The notes under the pieces: model-generated
What the model saw: only the letters and a program-made list of their open reading frames with translations
Database searches by the model: none
What the model was told of the DNA's origin: nothing
Translations under genes and position numbers: made by a program
Shown: in pieces, positions 21,095 through 32,200 of the stretch
How the letters are laid out: each line of letters starts with the position of its first letter
How positions within the stretch are numbered: the first letter of the stretch is position 1
Assembly: GCA_010093485.1 (NCBI GenBank)
Contig: MU001500.1
Coordinates: 754,198 to 818,197, forward strand
Direction: 5' to 3'
From: Karstenula rhodostoma CBS 690.94
Taxonomy: Eukaryota; Ascomycota; Dothideomycetes; Pleosporales; Didymosphaeriaceae
Length of the DNA: 64,000 nucleotides

Positions 21095-22117
21095 TCACTC
21101 TTTGTTTTCGCCAAATAATTCGGCTCCCAGCTCGTTCAAGAAGCGGTCGGCCTGGCCCTTTGCCCTTTTCTCCTGTATGGCGCGTTTCTTCTCCTTGATC
21201 ATCTCCTTCCTCTTCTCAATTTGCTCTTTGCGCTCGCGTCGTGCGCGCTCCGTCTCCTGCCTCTCCTTCTCCAGGTTTGACATCTGCGTCCTCCTCTCCT
21301 CCTCATCCTTGGAGAAATGCATAAAAGCCGTGCCACGTTGTCGCGCTTCCTTGCGCCCATCAAAGTGCTCGTCTGGAGGCGGGGTAAGCTCCTTGTCGCG
21401 TTTGGCGGCAAGGTCAGCCATTTGCCGCGCGATGGTATCGTCGGGGTTGAACGCTTCGCTCTGCACAGCATCCCCGTAGATGATATTCGTAGGCATACTC
21501 GGCCGCGCAGTGAAGCGATCCGGTTCGTCGGCCGCAAGCGTGTGTTTCCTTCGCTCCTCCCTCGCCATCTCTGCCCGTGTGCCCTTCCGCGTCCGGCCAA
21601 ACTCATCCTGGTACTCAACCAGCTCCTCGTCCGACGCTTCCGACTCGGAGCTCGAAGAGTCTGCGTCCGCCTCTCCCTTCTCCTGCTTCTCCGCCCACTT
21701 GGCATCAAAGTCCACGCCGTACTTGTCGTCCACGTCTTCTATGTCGCCCCGCTTCAATGCGTTGTACATGCGTGCCTTTTCCTCCATGCGCCGCTTTGCA
21801 CGCTTCCAATGCGCCTCATCCTCTGCTTTCTCGTCGCTCGTGAGCTTGCGGTGTTTTTGTGTGAATTGGGAGTCTTCCAGGTCTTTGGCTGCGCGCTTGT
21901 TTACGCCTTTGTTGTGTGACTTGAAGATGTCTTCCTTCGCAGATCGTGCGCGGCCGGCGGCGGGCTTGTTGGCGTCGGAGGAGGCGGTTTTGAGGAGGCT
22001 TGAGAGCGTGGAGGAGAGGGCTATGGAGCTAGCCGAGGAAATGGGTTTTCCTTTCGGGCGGGAGATAGGCTTTTCTTGGTTGTAGAGGTGCGAGTCTTTC
22101 TTGGATAGGTGCGACAT
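21095..22117 (-). CDS. CCDC174-like coiled-coil protein (DUF4078)
   Basis: Single exon, 340 aa, highly charged. Recognisable family blocks are YQDEFGRTRKGTRAEM near the middle and AFMHFSKDEEERRTQM, followed by a long Glu/Arg/Lys coiled coil (EKERQETERARRERKEQIEK). The animal relative CCDC174 is nuclear and linked to the exon-junction complex, so a role in RNA processing is inferred here, not seen. An early Ser/Ala-rich segment and an acidic SSSSESEASDEE patch suggest phosphorylation. It shares a 426-bp divergent promoter with HOM6. Confidence 0.8.
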   Translation of the reverse strand: MSHLSKKDSHLYNQEKPISRPKGKPISSASSIALSSTLSSLLKTASSDANKPAAGRARSAKEDIFKSHNKGVNKRAAKDLEDSQFTQKHRKLTSDEKAEDEAHWKRAKRRMEEKARMYNALKRGDIEDVDDKYGVDFDAKWAEKQEKGEADADSSSSESEASDEELVEYQDEFGRTRKGTRAEMAREERRKHTLAADEPDRFTARPSMPTNIIYGDAVQSEAFNPDDTIARQMADLAAKRDKELTPPPDEHFDGRKEARQRGTAFMHFSKDEEERRTQMSNLEKERQETERARRERKEQIEKRKEMIKEKKRAIQEKRAKGQADRFLNELGAELFGENKE

Positions 22118-22543
22118 GGTTGGAGAAAGAGCCGTGGCGGCTGCAAGGGGTGATTTGCGAAGGGATGGTGATGTTGAGTGTTGGTGCTATTTATCGTCTT
22201 GGCAAACTACGGTGGCGCTTTGAAGCTCTCTCTCTCAACGCGCTTTCGTGGACAACCAACGCTCGCGGGCAGACAACAGTGCTGGGGTCCAATATCGGTC
22301 GAGGTGCCGTAGCGTCATTGATGGGGCTGAAAGATCCCTGGCGGCGATGTCGGACCGGAAGCTAGGGAGCTTCGGTGGTGGGGGGTCCGCAAACACGAAT
22401 GCAGAGCGGGGTGAATATTTCTTGTCACCCCATACAGCAAAATCCTAATTGATCTGATCAGCACCGGAGCATAGTCTCTCAACCACTTCCACACCTACAA
22501 AGAATCTCCATTCGCATCTTCACATCCAAAGTAACCCACAACC
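22118..22543. promoter_or_regulatory. Bidirectional promoter between the CCDC174-like gene and HOM6
   Basis: 426 bp between divergent ATGs. The HOM6 side has a pyrimidine-rich stretch just before the start. No specific binding site can be claimed. Confidence 0.5.
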
Positions 22544-23794
22544 ATGCCTCTCCCACGCCAGGTCTTCGTTGCTGTTATTGGTAGCTATCCCCCCCTCATA
22601 GCACATGCCATTGAGTAGAATACTGACCATGAGCAGGTGCCGGAGGCGTCGGAAAGTGCTTCCTGTCTCAGCTGTCGACCCTCGCTCAGTCGCTTTCCCA
22701 ATCACCCAGCGCTCCCACATACCTCTCCCTCATCTACCTCAGCACATCCAAGAAGGCCCTCCTCGATGCCGATTACAAGTCCCAACCGCTCTCAAGCTGG
22801 GAGTCTGAGCTCCAGGCTTCCTCGACCGCCCCGCTACCTCCCCCACAGCTCGTCGACTACCTGGTGAAAGCCCCAGGCAAGGTCATCCTCGTCGACAACA
22901 CCTCGAACCAGGAAGTCGCAGATTCATACCCTATTTTCCTCAAGAAGGGCATCTCGATCGTGACCCCCAACAAGAAGGCCTTCTCTGGTTCCTCCAAGCT
23001 CTGGGAGGACATCTTCAACGCTGCGTCCAACGGCACCGGCGCCAATGGCCTTGGAGCCGGCGGCTACGTGTTCCACGAGTCCTCTGTTGGCGCTGGTCTG
23101 CCCGTCATCGTCACCCTGAAGGACCTCGTACGAACTGGCGATGAGATCCGCAAGATTGAGGGCGTCTTCAGCGGCACCATGAGCTTTCTCTTCAACTCGT
23201 TCCAGCCGACCAACGGGGGCGGAGGCAAATTCTCTGCTGAGGTGAAGAAGGCGAAGGATCTGGGGTATACAGAGCCTGACCCGCGAGACGATCTAAACGG
23301 TCTGGACGTTGCGCGCAAGCTCACCATCTTGGTACGTAGTCACCGCCATCATCGACGTGTGGGAGTATGCTGACCCTGGCGACATCTAGGCCCGTATCGC
23401 CGGCCTGAAAGTCGAGTCGCCTACCTCCTTCCCCGTACAATCCCTCATCCCCAAGGAGCTCGAGTCCGTCTCTTCAGGCGACGAGTTCCTATCCCGCCTG
23501 TCCGAGTTCGACGGCCAGATGGACCAGCTGAAGGCCGATGCCGAGAAGGAAGACAAGGTCGTCCGGTTTGTCGGAAGCATAGACGTGCAGAAGGGAGATG
23601 TCAAGGTTGGATTGGAAAAATTCGACAAGAGCCACCCTATCGCTGCGCTGAAGGGTAGCGATAACATCATTGCTTTCTACACTAAGCGCTACGGTGATAA
23701 CCCGCTCATCATCCAGGGTGCGGGTGCGGGTGGCGACGTCACAGCTATGGGTGTTACTGGCGACCTGTTGAGGGTGCTCAGACTCATCCGTTAG
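22544..23794 (+). CDS. HOM6: Homoserine dehydrogenase
   Basis: Reduces L-aspartate 4-semialdehyde to L-homoserine with NAD(P)H, the branch-point step toward threonine and methionine. Three exons: 22544-22580, 22637-23331 and 23390-23794, with introns of 56 and 58 nt; 378 aa, near the yeast length. The 37-nt first exon is joined inside the nucleotide-binding loop GAGGVGK (residues 13-19). Other family blocks: VTPNKKAFSG, ESSVGAGLPVI, EGVFSGTMSFLFN and the signature from KKAKDLGYTEPDPRDDLNG to DVARKLTIL. The C-terminus IQGAGAGGDVTAMGVTGDLLR closes the fold. As in yeast there is no ACT domain, so it is monofunctional. Confidence 0.95.
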
Positions 23795-24625
23795 GTGGTG
23801 ACTTTGGACAATACTTGCCTGTTTGTTAGGGGACGTCCCATGATGCGCAATGACTACTTCTTCGATAGAACATTCTCTTCAAAATTGAGTTTGGTTGAAG
23901 GAAGCAAAAGGCAATAGGTACGCGTTCAGCATATCGTAGCAATAGAGGTGCGTTACTTCTGACATAAGGTTTTATTAAATGAGCCACTATATAAGCTTAA
24001 GCACCTAGAAGCTGCCAAGCAAGGCGTTCTGGATATACTCGTCACACACTTTGCTGGAACCAAGGTACATGTTGGCTACATTTGACAGCACACTCTAAAG
24101 GCTAGGTAGACAAACTAGGGTATTGGGTCCAAGGAGTTCATACTCTTGATTATGCTACGACAGTCCAAATCCTCCGTCCCACACCAGATCTCACCCATAT
24201 GTATCTCTTATCATTTGCCTTCTTAGCCAATCATACAATGAGGTGGGAGAAATAAATATAAAAATGCCGAGTCTTCAAACCAGTACAAGCGTCAGGAGAG
24301 TTGCGTAAAGATAGTGGAGCCCTCCTGCCAACTACACAATTCCACCGCTCTCCTCGTCGCATGTGCAGTCGGAGACTCACAGACCCTAGGCAGTATTAGT
24401 CAAACTCTTCCATCTGCGCACCCGTCGACAATCCACTCACCACACGTATACCCTCCTTCGCTATCTGGCTTCCAATCAATTGTTGACTCCCTCTCATCGT
24501 CCGCACATCACAAAATTTAAATTACCTGCCACATATATATCTTTCCAACAATCTCATCCATCCGCCACAAATATATATCTCCAACAATCCCATCCATCCT
24601 GGCATTCAAGTAACATCACCAAGCC
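23795..24625. other. Intergenic, nothing recognised
   Basis: 3' flank of HOM6 and upstream region of the small gene at 24626. The last 100 bp before that start has short ATATATAT tracts inside near-duplicated CATCCATC/CAACAATC stretches. Confidence 0.5.
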
Positions 24626-25099
24626 ATGCCTCTATTACACATACCACCCGCGCTACGCTATGGCGTGAGCAGAGCTTCGCGCCTGTCTCCACTACCGCAC
24701 GTTCGTGCTCGACCAGCATCACCCACCGCTGCAATCCGCGGCCACAGCTCTGAGATTCGGCCTGTTCATCGGCGCGGAAATGTCTTGTCGCCATCCTCCA
24801 ACAACGCCCCTACGGCCCATCGTTCGTCTCCCACCCGGGACGAACTCGAGAAACTGCGCAGAGAGACCATCGAACTGCAAAGTCGACTCCATTCCATTCG
24901 GAAGTTCCTAGAGAGGGAGTCGAACAAACCAGATCGCTCGCGTCGTGCCTCCAAGAACTCAGCTGCGATATCTCGGATAGAGTCAATAGTGACAAACGTG
25001 ATGTTTTTGACATCGTTTACTGTCAGCTATTATATTGGAAAACAGATGTGGCCCAGCCGTTACGCGGGCAACACCCCGCTGGAGGAGGAAAACCTATGA
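24626..25099 (+). CDS. Small predicted membrane protein, possibly mitochondrial
   Basis: Single exon, 157 aa, not assigned to a family. The N-terminus MPLLHIPPALRYGVSRASR is basic and hydrophobic like a mitochondrial presequence. The middle has an amphipathic coiled coil (DELEKLRRETIELQSRLHSI) and a basic stretch. Near the C-terminus is one hydrophobic segment (IVTNVMFLTSFTVSYYIG), followed by a short polar tail. ATG context AAGCCATGCC is good. The layout suggests a single-pass inner- or outer-membrane protein. Coding status rests on the organised composition, not on homology. Confidence 0.5.
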   Translation: MPLLHIPPALRYGVSRASRLSPLPHVRARPASPTAAIRGHSSEIRPVHRRGNVLSPSSNNAPTAHRSSPTRDELEKLRRETIELQSRLHSIRKFLERESNKPDRSRRASKNSAAISRIESIVTNVMFLTSFTVSYYIGKQMWPSRYAGNTPLEEENL

Positions 25100-26056
25100 C
25101 TTTTGAGCTGTTTGGAATCTTTGTGTTTTGGCATCCCACAGAGTTCCTGTATTGCGTTTTGCCGTGGCTTGCAGAAGCTCGCGAAGAGAACCATGGTTTC
25201 GGCCACCCGATCATCCCAACGCAACACGGCGCATGACCCAGACGAACACCGCGGACCTGTTCCGCACACAAAGCCATGGTTTCTCAGGTAAGTTGGCGCC
25301 TGGGTATGAACCTTGGACTGGCTCTTGTACGCAGCGAGCAAGGCAATGACGATACTTCCATACCACGATGCTCGCGCGTAGGTCTTGTTGACAAAATACC
25401 TAACATGGCATTCGCGAACGTCAAACCCGTTACCTCTATATTGGTTTGATTTTGGTGGTGAATGTTAGTACACGCGCCTATGAAATGCAGATTACTTCTC
25501 CAAAACACATACCCCGAATATTATTATGCTCTTAGTTGATAGGACGCGTAGTAATACTCCGGCCTCTTCATACTGTTTATCACATCGTCATCGACTAGGG
25601 AGCAATCACCACGGCTGGTAGTAGAACCTCACATTATCACACCGATAAGTCTGGCTTACTGGCAACAGTTCAGTGCCTTACCTGAAAGAGTCGTTGCACA
25701 TCAAAGGACACCGCGAGCACCCACTGCCCCGATCCATCCCTCTCAACATTTCTCTCCACCGAGCAAATCTAGTACTTACCGAAGTTGGTATCACGGGGCA
25801 ACAATACAGCATATCCGCGGTTGTCGAAGTATACGCTGCCAGGTCGCGTGGACATGAATCTGCGAGGGGCTTTCGACGACTCGAACTCAACTGGGCGAAA
25901 GCTCCGAGGTACAAACAAATAGCCACTGACCCGCAAGACAGGAAACTGGTGAAACATTCGAATGCGTTGCAAACCATAGAGAATTAATCGATGCGAGTGG
26001 AACAGTTCGCCGTTACACACCCGGTCATGCTGAATCTCGACTAGAGCGGGAAGCGG

Positions 26057-26978
26057 CTATCTCGGGAGGAAGAGACCACCATGGGCACTGCGTAAGGCAG
26101 TTGAAAGAGTCCAGATACTACCTTCGTATACGTCCGCTATTGACAAGTTATATGTAGTCCAAGCTGCATTGGGCGGATTCGGCCAGAAGACGCCGAGGGC
26201 TGGAGCACTCATTGTAAGGTATACAATTAGTGCACTCACCCTATAGTCTGAGCTTCTGCATCCCAATCATCTTTGCTATCCTGGATAATACAAAGAGAGT
26301 CGCTCCATATCTACTTCTCCTGGAGTCCCCTCGTCGTCATGATAGCGTCAATAAAAGTACGGGGAAGAATAGCCATTGATATAGCCGCAGAGTAAGACTA
26401 GAGACGTGACTTTGTCAACTTGCATAGAGCATCGGTGGGACCATCAACCCAACAATGGCTGAGTCAGATAACCACGACAACGCTTTTGGGCCAAGTTGCC
26501 AGCACCAACACGAACCGACACGTTCCCCACGTCGTCGCCCACATCTATAAGTGGAGTAGGGTATACCTTATCCTTGGATGTAACATAACCCCGAGGATAG
26601 TTTTATACACAACAATCCAGAAGCGCCCAAAACATGTCGATGCTGGTCCCGCTATTTATTGTCTCCAGGGTCTGTGTGTCCAGGTGATGCGAACCCCATT
26701 ATCGGATCCCGGCCAGACCACATGGCACAGGACATCATAGTGAAGCGGTCAAGAAAATCGTTTTCTGGACCCACTGATCTTCGCCAAACTATTCGCCTCG
26801 GCAGCAGGTGCACAGCGTAACCGAGAAAAAGCTTGCAGGTAGGGCATCCCACCTCAGCAGACACGATGAGTCTTCTGGAGGGTAGGTTGGAGTTTATAGT
26901 GGGCGCTTCTCCAAAGCTATCGTAGTCTCCTGGGAGATGATAGAACGGTATAGCTTCGTACCTGGATGCAAAGGGCAT
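26057..26978 (-). pseudogene. Decayed heterokaryon-incompatibility (HET) domain gene
   Basis: Read on the minus strand, HET-family blocks appear in the right order. First comes an N-terminal CPTCKLFLG near 26870. Next is a PTPLIDVGDD block near 26545, running in frame to a YLT (ending near 26463). The SHCW core is at 26460-26449. Then follow LPRTFIDAI near 26370, IWSDSLCIIQDSKDDWD at 26310-26260, and ADVYEGS..HGGLFLPR at 26137-26057. HET proteins trigger cell death after incompatible fusion. Lesions: the frame shifts between YLT and SHCW (two bases short of the expected pattern), and a TAG at 26313-26311 falls just before IWSDSLC. The end of the SKDDWD block carries a GTGAGT donor, so an intron probably preceded ADVYEGS. 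Further decayed C-terminal sequence may extend to about 25.7 kb. Sequencing error is an alternative for one lesion but unlikely for both. Confidence 0.75.
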
Positions 26979-27248
26979 TACGTTCCATAGCCACAGTCTG
27001 CAATGTAACGAGGGCAGTGTCGCCCAGGGTCCTCAATACACCCTCCTGGCATGTTCGGGTGCGTAGCGGGGTCGGGGCGATTAAACCTTTTTTGACTTTT
27101 TACGAGAAAGTCCCTGCCGCACTACGCACTTGAATATGCCAAGAGGGTGTAAGGGAATGCATGGGGATGCTTCAAAACAAGACCAGTCCTAAAACAGTAG
27201 CATGCATGCAAAAAGAGTTCTGGCTGGTAGCGTGTTGGAACAAGTCAA

Positions 27249-27626
27249 TACTATGGTTGCAGCGGTAAGTTTTGGCAGTGGGGACTTCTTGGCCCGGATG
27301 TAAAGGCTTTGTAGTGTGGTTTAGTAATACTTTAAAGAGCTAAATTCCTTCTATATATTGTAGAGATTCACTATAAGGTAGGGTGACTCAATGAAGTAGG
27401 GGGGACAAAAAGGCGCGTTGTGCTTTACCAATGCACGAACAAAGGGGGACCAAAAAAGCAGCTAAGGCGCGCCCAGCGTCTGTGCGCAGGCTAACCAAAA
27501 AGGGCGATTTCTTTCTATTTGAAGTAGAAGTTCCTCTTTTAAGTACCTTTTAATATGCTTTTGCTATGTTACGCTATCCTTGCTCCGGAGGACCCACTGC
27601 TAGAACTTACCGCTGCAACCATAGTA
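27249..27626. mobile_element. Non-autonomous DNA transposon with 34-bp TIRs and TA ends
   Basis: The left arm 27249-27282 (TACTATGGTTGCAGCGGTAA...) and the right arm 27593-27626 are inverted copies with two transitions in 34. The 378-bp element has no transposase ORF. Outer TA dinucleotides fit a TA target site. The interior is AT-rich with CAAAAAG-type motifs and unrelated to the other MITEs here. A partial look-alike of the terminus (TACTGTGGTTGCAACC) occurs at about 27719. Confidence 0.75.
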
Positions 27627-28626
27627 CGAAGATGTTGATGCCTGATCAGCCGTGATATAAGCGGAACAGCACCACCACAGCTTGGTGCAGGTCATCCTCA
27701 TCATGCACGTACCCTGCACGTACTGTGGTTGCAACCATGAGGTTCCCTCATTGCCGCCTTACGCGCCTCATGGAGTTCACGGAGGAGTATTCGACGAACC
27801 CACCTAAAAAGTAGGGCATCGGACAGTAGCGACCCAAGGATATATACGGCAGCAGCAGTAGTGTATCGCGCGCCCGGTATCGCTTTTGTTCTTGGAGGAC
27901 CGGGCTCCCTTTTCTGTGTCAGTCCACATAGTGATTTGATGTAATATAGCTGGAAATAGCACACATACTCAAGCCGACCACAGTATGACTGCAAAGTGTA
28001 TTGTATTGTAGTTGAGAAAAAAAGCGCAGATGGCGACGCAGGCAAGAAAAGCCTATACATGACACGACAACAACATGTCAGCCCATACGCATTCATGGAC
28101 GGGGTATCATCAGTTCATGCGTCCGCGTGTACGCATACCTGACCAACGCCTCATGAGAGCAAGGCCGCCTTGTGTTCCGTTCCCAATACATAAATCCTAT
28201 TCTGAAAAACGCCGATACCGTAGGCCCTGCGATCGTAAAAAGCGATCGACATGACCGTGGCTCGGTCGCGCTCGGATGTGCCTGAGCGCACTTTGGGTAT
28301 CTATAACAAAGAGAAGAGATGGAGGCCGATAGAGCTGGATTAATTCGATAGTGTAGAAGACAAGGATGAAACGAAAAGTGGAGTCGTTTTAGGCGCCGTT
28401 GAGTAAACATGGAGTGACACGACGCGTCGACGGCTGATGCTGGATAAAGATATCGGGCCGTTTGAATAACCGGGGTAGCGGAACGGGTACCGTAGAGACG
28501 GGCGAATGACCTAGAACTGGAATTGGTACGCTAAAGCCACATGGTGACTGTTTTTCGGACCCCAAAGCGCCAGTGGTTTGGGTTGTGTGAAGATGCTTGA
28601 GGGAAGGCCGGATTGTGGTGGCGTGA

Positions 28627-29220
28627 TCACTTGAAGAGGCTCATCGACAGCCTCTTCGACTTGTGACGCATCCTCTTGAGAATGCTCACCGAATCACCCT
28701 GGGTGGAGGTAGACGAGTGCCGCACGCTCTCCGGGCCTTCGCTGGAAGTGTCACTGGGGCTGGTGGGCAAGACTACCCCCTCGTCCTCGTTCACGTCGGG
28801 CAGCGGAGCCGGGTACGGCGATGGCAGAGGCGGCTCTGGAGCGACCCTCAGGTATGCATCCACCCGAGCGTTGAGGGCGCGATTCTTCTCCTGTGCCAGC
28901 ATTGTGATGCTGTTGCTGCTGTCGGTCCTGGCGAGGCTGCCGCGACGGGACTCGCGACGCGCAGTATTCAGGCTAAGCGATGGTGTGCGGGAAAGACCTC
29001 CTATGGCAGGAGCCCGGTCATTGCCGACCAGGCGGTACTCGGAGTTGGAGAGGTTCCATCCGGAGCAGTAAGGACAGAAGTCGCACTTGATCTCCCATCC
29101 TGCGAGACCAAGCTTCTTGTCGCAGTTGGAGAGGTTGGTGGACGGGCTGCAGGCGCGGGACAGGTGGTACCACCGGTGCCGGCAAGGCATGAGGGAAACG
29201 TTTAGTTCGGCCACGCACAT
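28627..29220 (-). CDS. Conserved-looking Cys/His-rich N-terminus protein, unknown function
   Basis: 197 aa from the ATG at 29220. The open frame continues 70 codons upstream without another ATG. The first 55 residues are ordered and Cys-rich: MCVAELNVSLMPCRHRWYHL, then CSPSTNLSNCDKKLGLAGWE and KCDFCPYCSGW, with Cys/His spacing compatible with one or two zinc sites. The remainder is Ser/Pro-rich and disordered, with basic RRESRRGS and a C-terminal KRMRHKSKRLSMSLFK motif that could be phosphorylated or bind membrane or nucleic acid. I recall the opening as a pattern seen in filamentous-fungal hypothetical proteins, but cannot name a domain. No nearby gene suggests a role. Confidence 0.65.
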   Translation of the reverse strand: MCVAELNVSLMPCRHRWYHLSRACSPSTNLSNCDKKLGLAGWEIKCDFCPYCSGWNLSNSEYRLVGNDRAPAIGGLSRTPSLSLNTARRESRRGSLARTDSSNSITMLAQEKNRALNARVDAYLRVAPEPPLPSPYPAPLPDVNEDEGVVLPTSPSDTSSEGPESVRHSSTSTQGDSVSILKRMRHKSKRLSMSLFK

Positions 29221-32200
29221 GATGTGGAGGTTGGCTGTGGTGGCAGCGTGAGGAGTGTGTTGGGAGCGATGACTGGAGGTAGCGGCCACGGTGTCGATGC
29301 AGAGGCGGCGGGCTATGTATGAGAAATGCACGGGGTACCAATCACACAGCGGGGAGACGGTGTTTCCGGTGGGTAACGAGTACGTGGTCTGATATGGCGA
29401 TGCAAGCGGTGCAACGAAGTCGTGTGCCAAGGCGGCAATGGTGATAGGTTGATGGGTGGTGATGATCCCCCTTGGTTCGCTCCTTCCTTTGAAGCAACGG
29501 AATGAGGCAGGCGAGGATGCAGGGGGAGGAATGAGCGGGCCAAATGCTCAGCAGCGGAAGATGAAGACGGCGGTGGTGAAGGTGAAGGTGGTGACGACGA
29601 GACGTGTGGAATGCGGCGGAGCGCGGTCTAATAAGAGTGCCAGAGGGTTGGGGCAGCTGGGCCCTGGCTCGGGTGGAGATTGTCGTGACTCGTCTGGCAG
29701 CCTGGCGACGTCGCGGTCTTTGGCGTTTCCGCAGCAGGCTAGACATTCACTCGCGGGACGAGCAACACGCGGAAGAGGAGCTAGCGACAGATCTGTTACC
29801 AGCGCCTTGGGCTCGACAACAACACCCGCCAGCGCCGCCAATCTCACCGTTGCGGCGTCTTGTCGCGGTGCGCTCGCAACGTGGAGGCGCCGTTGGCTGT
29901 GCTCGGGGTGCGTCTGAGGTTGGCGGTGAGTCTCATGAGTCCTGGCCCGGCGATGCATGCTTCGAGAAGGGAGCGGAGGCCCGCCCTTGATTCTTGTGCC
30001 CCAACGGCGACGGACAGGGGGGCGCGGGTCGGGGATCACCAGGAGTCGTCCCGCGCGCGAAGCACCGAGTTCAGACGACCGTGTCGAAGCAGCCGAGGGG
30101 AAGCGGAAGCGCCACCCCAAGGCCCGTCCAAGACGCCGCCGTCGCTTTGCTCCCGCCATCCCGGCTTGTCAGCGTGTGCCCAAGGACCTCGCATGTGCCC
30201 AACATCATCAACCTTTTTTGCCCTGTGTGCATCGAACGCCGTCCTTGGGCGGTGCAGTCATCAGCCCGGTAGCGAGCAGCAGCAGCAGGGAAACATGACC
30301 GGGAAATGCAACGCGGCTGGATCCTTCCAACGAGCCGCCTGTTTCTTTTCCGATCAAGTCATCTATCTGCTGCGAAACAAAACACGATAACCCAGTTGGT
30401 GGGCAACGGAAAACGATAACGCGACTTTGCCCATGCCGCCCCAGCCCAATGGTCAAAGAAGCAAGCATCCTTCAGAGAGATATTACCACCTAGTTACACG
30501 GACGTGGCCCATCAAACCTTAGCGTGCTGGGGTGTCAGTGGGCGGGCAGTGGGCACGTTGTGACAGTACATACGATTGCGCTTTGCGGTGAGCAGTGCAT
30601 CAATCTGTCACATCGCCCCGTTGGTCGCATGTCACCGAAAGCAAAGACTGGTCCTTGTTTTGGACCGAATACCGGCCCTATCGACCCATCGTGCGGCATA
30701 GTCCGCTCCTCCCACATGCATCCATGACTGATTATCAAGCCATCCCACCACCGTGCGGGCTGACGCGGAAAGGAGAAGTTGAGACACACAGACGGTATCG
30801 CTGCCACAGGCAAGGATCCCGGATTCTACCTTAGCACAGCCCCAACGCCATCCTGCACCCTAGTCGCGGCGCCGTCCGCCATTCGATTCCGCTCCTCCCC
30901 ATGCCCCTTGGCACCGACTTGGCCGACTTGGCCGCGAGCTTGCAACCCCGCTCGCGGGATCAACACACGATACGATGCCACGCGCTGTCACGCGGTCGTA
31001 TCACCAATGACACAAGCCGAAACGAACGCACGCGGAAGCCCCTGTATGCCAAGAGTTCGTCCAGCTCTGGGGAAACAAACTCTCACCATGCCGGGTCCTG
31101 AAGACCATGAACCCGAGGTTCCAGCCCCGCCGTCACCTCGCCCTCTTCATCGGCTTTGTGTCTTGTTCTGTGAGGTAGATCCCGGCCCTATAGCTTCACC
31201 GTCTACTTGCTGCTTACCCCACAAACCCCAGCAAGCGCTAGTATCGCCATCACTCCATGCTTCGGAGTGGGCCTTGACCGAATGGCGGAGAAGTCTGCAG
31301 CATTCCAGACTCTGTTGTGTGGACCATACGTCACAGCAACGACTCGACAGCCGGCATAGTTACTTTCTGGTTTGCGGGGATCCGTGCTATATATGTTCAA
31401 TCCGTTGAATCCTGGGCAGCTGTTGCCGACTACCAGGTTCATTGTAAACTCCACTGCATAACAAGACCTAAACGGACAAGTAATATCACTATGTTTTGTC
31501 CCACAGGATCCCTAGAAGATTGTATGCCTTTAGCCGCACTTAGCAAAGCATGCAACTAATGTGCCCAGCGAGCCCCCTCGTTACAAGCCAGGGACTTTGC
31601 CAGTTGGATTCTTGGTAATTGACCCCAAGATAACTTGGGCTACTACGAGTATCTACATGGTCCACCTGATACTGAATCGCCAGTGTTCACGTTCACACGA
31701 GCACTAGCAGCAGACTCTCCGTCATGTCACAAGCTGGTCGCAATGATGAGCTTAGGGTCAGTCACTATGAATCCTTGTTCGCCTCTGCCAGCGCCTACAC
31801 ACCAACACCATCCACATTATGTTCCTCTTCCCCATATCACACTGGCTGGCCCTCGACCCCGATCCCGATCCCTCTCTCAGCCCCGAGCATGTATCCGCAG
31901 CTTGTTGAGGCTTGGTACCCTTGGCACCCCGTCCATCCTTCCGCCTCGTAGCACCACAACACTCGCTACACGACATCTTCAGCCTGGGAAACACACCCAA
32001 AACACCCGTGTAGCCAGCATACAATCGCCCAGACAGCCAAGATGTCAACTGACCCCAGCAGCTTAGTCGAGACTACTCAAGACACTCTCCAGATTCGCTG
32101 AAACGGACACTCTGGTCTTAGACACCACCACCACCACCACCCCCAGCCCCCTTCGCCTGCCCAGACGTCCCCGCACCCAGCGCTGCACCGTCAGCTTGCC

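Larger units (their letters stand above)
25100..28626. other. Gene-poor interval with HET relic and TIR element
   Basis: About 3.5 kb without an intact gene. It holds the decayed HET-domain gene (26057-26978 and possibly further 3') and the 378-bp TIR element at 27249-27626. Short ORFs in 27.7-28.4 kb have no family features. Confidence 0.6.

Noticed and set aside
26461..26470. Possible short intron explaining the HET frameshift
   Set aside because: The only GT..AG pair there would be about 17 nt, far too short for a fungal intron.
27700..28410. ORFs of 105-131 codons on the minus strand
   Set aside because: No motif, mixed composition, inside a repeat-bearing gene-poor region.
29548..30159. 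203-codon minus-strand ORF
   Set aside because: High-GC chance frame, no ordered domain, overlaps equally long plus-strand ORFs.
30779..31408. 209-codon plus-strand ORF
   Set aside because: Random-looking Pro/Ser/Cys composition, no motif, no promoter or splice support.
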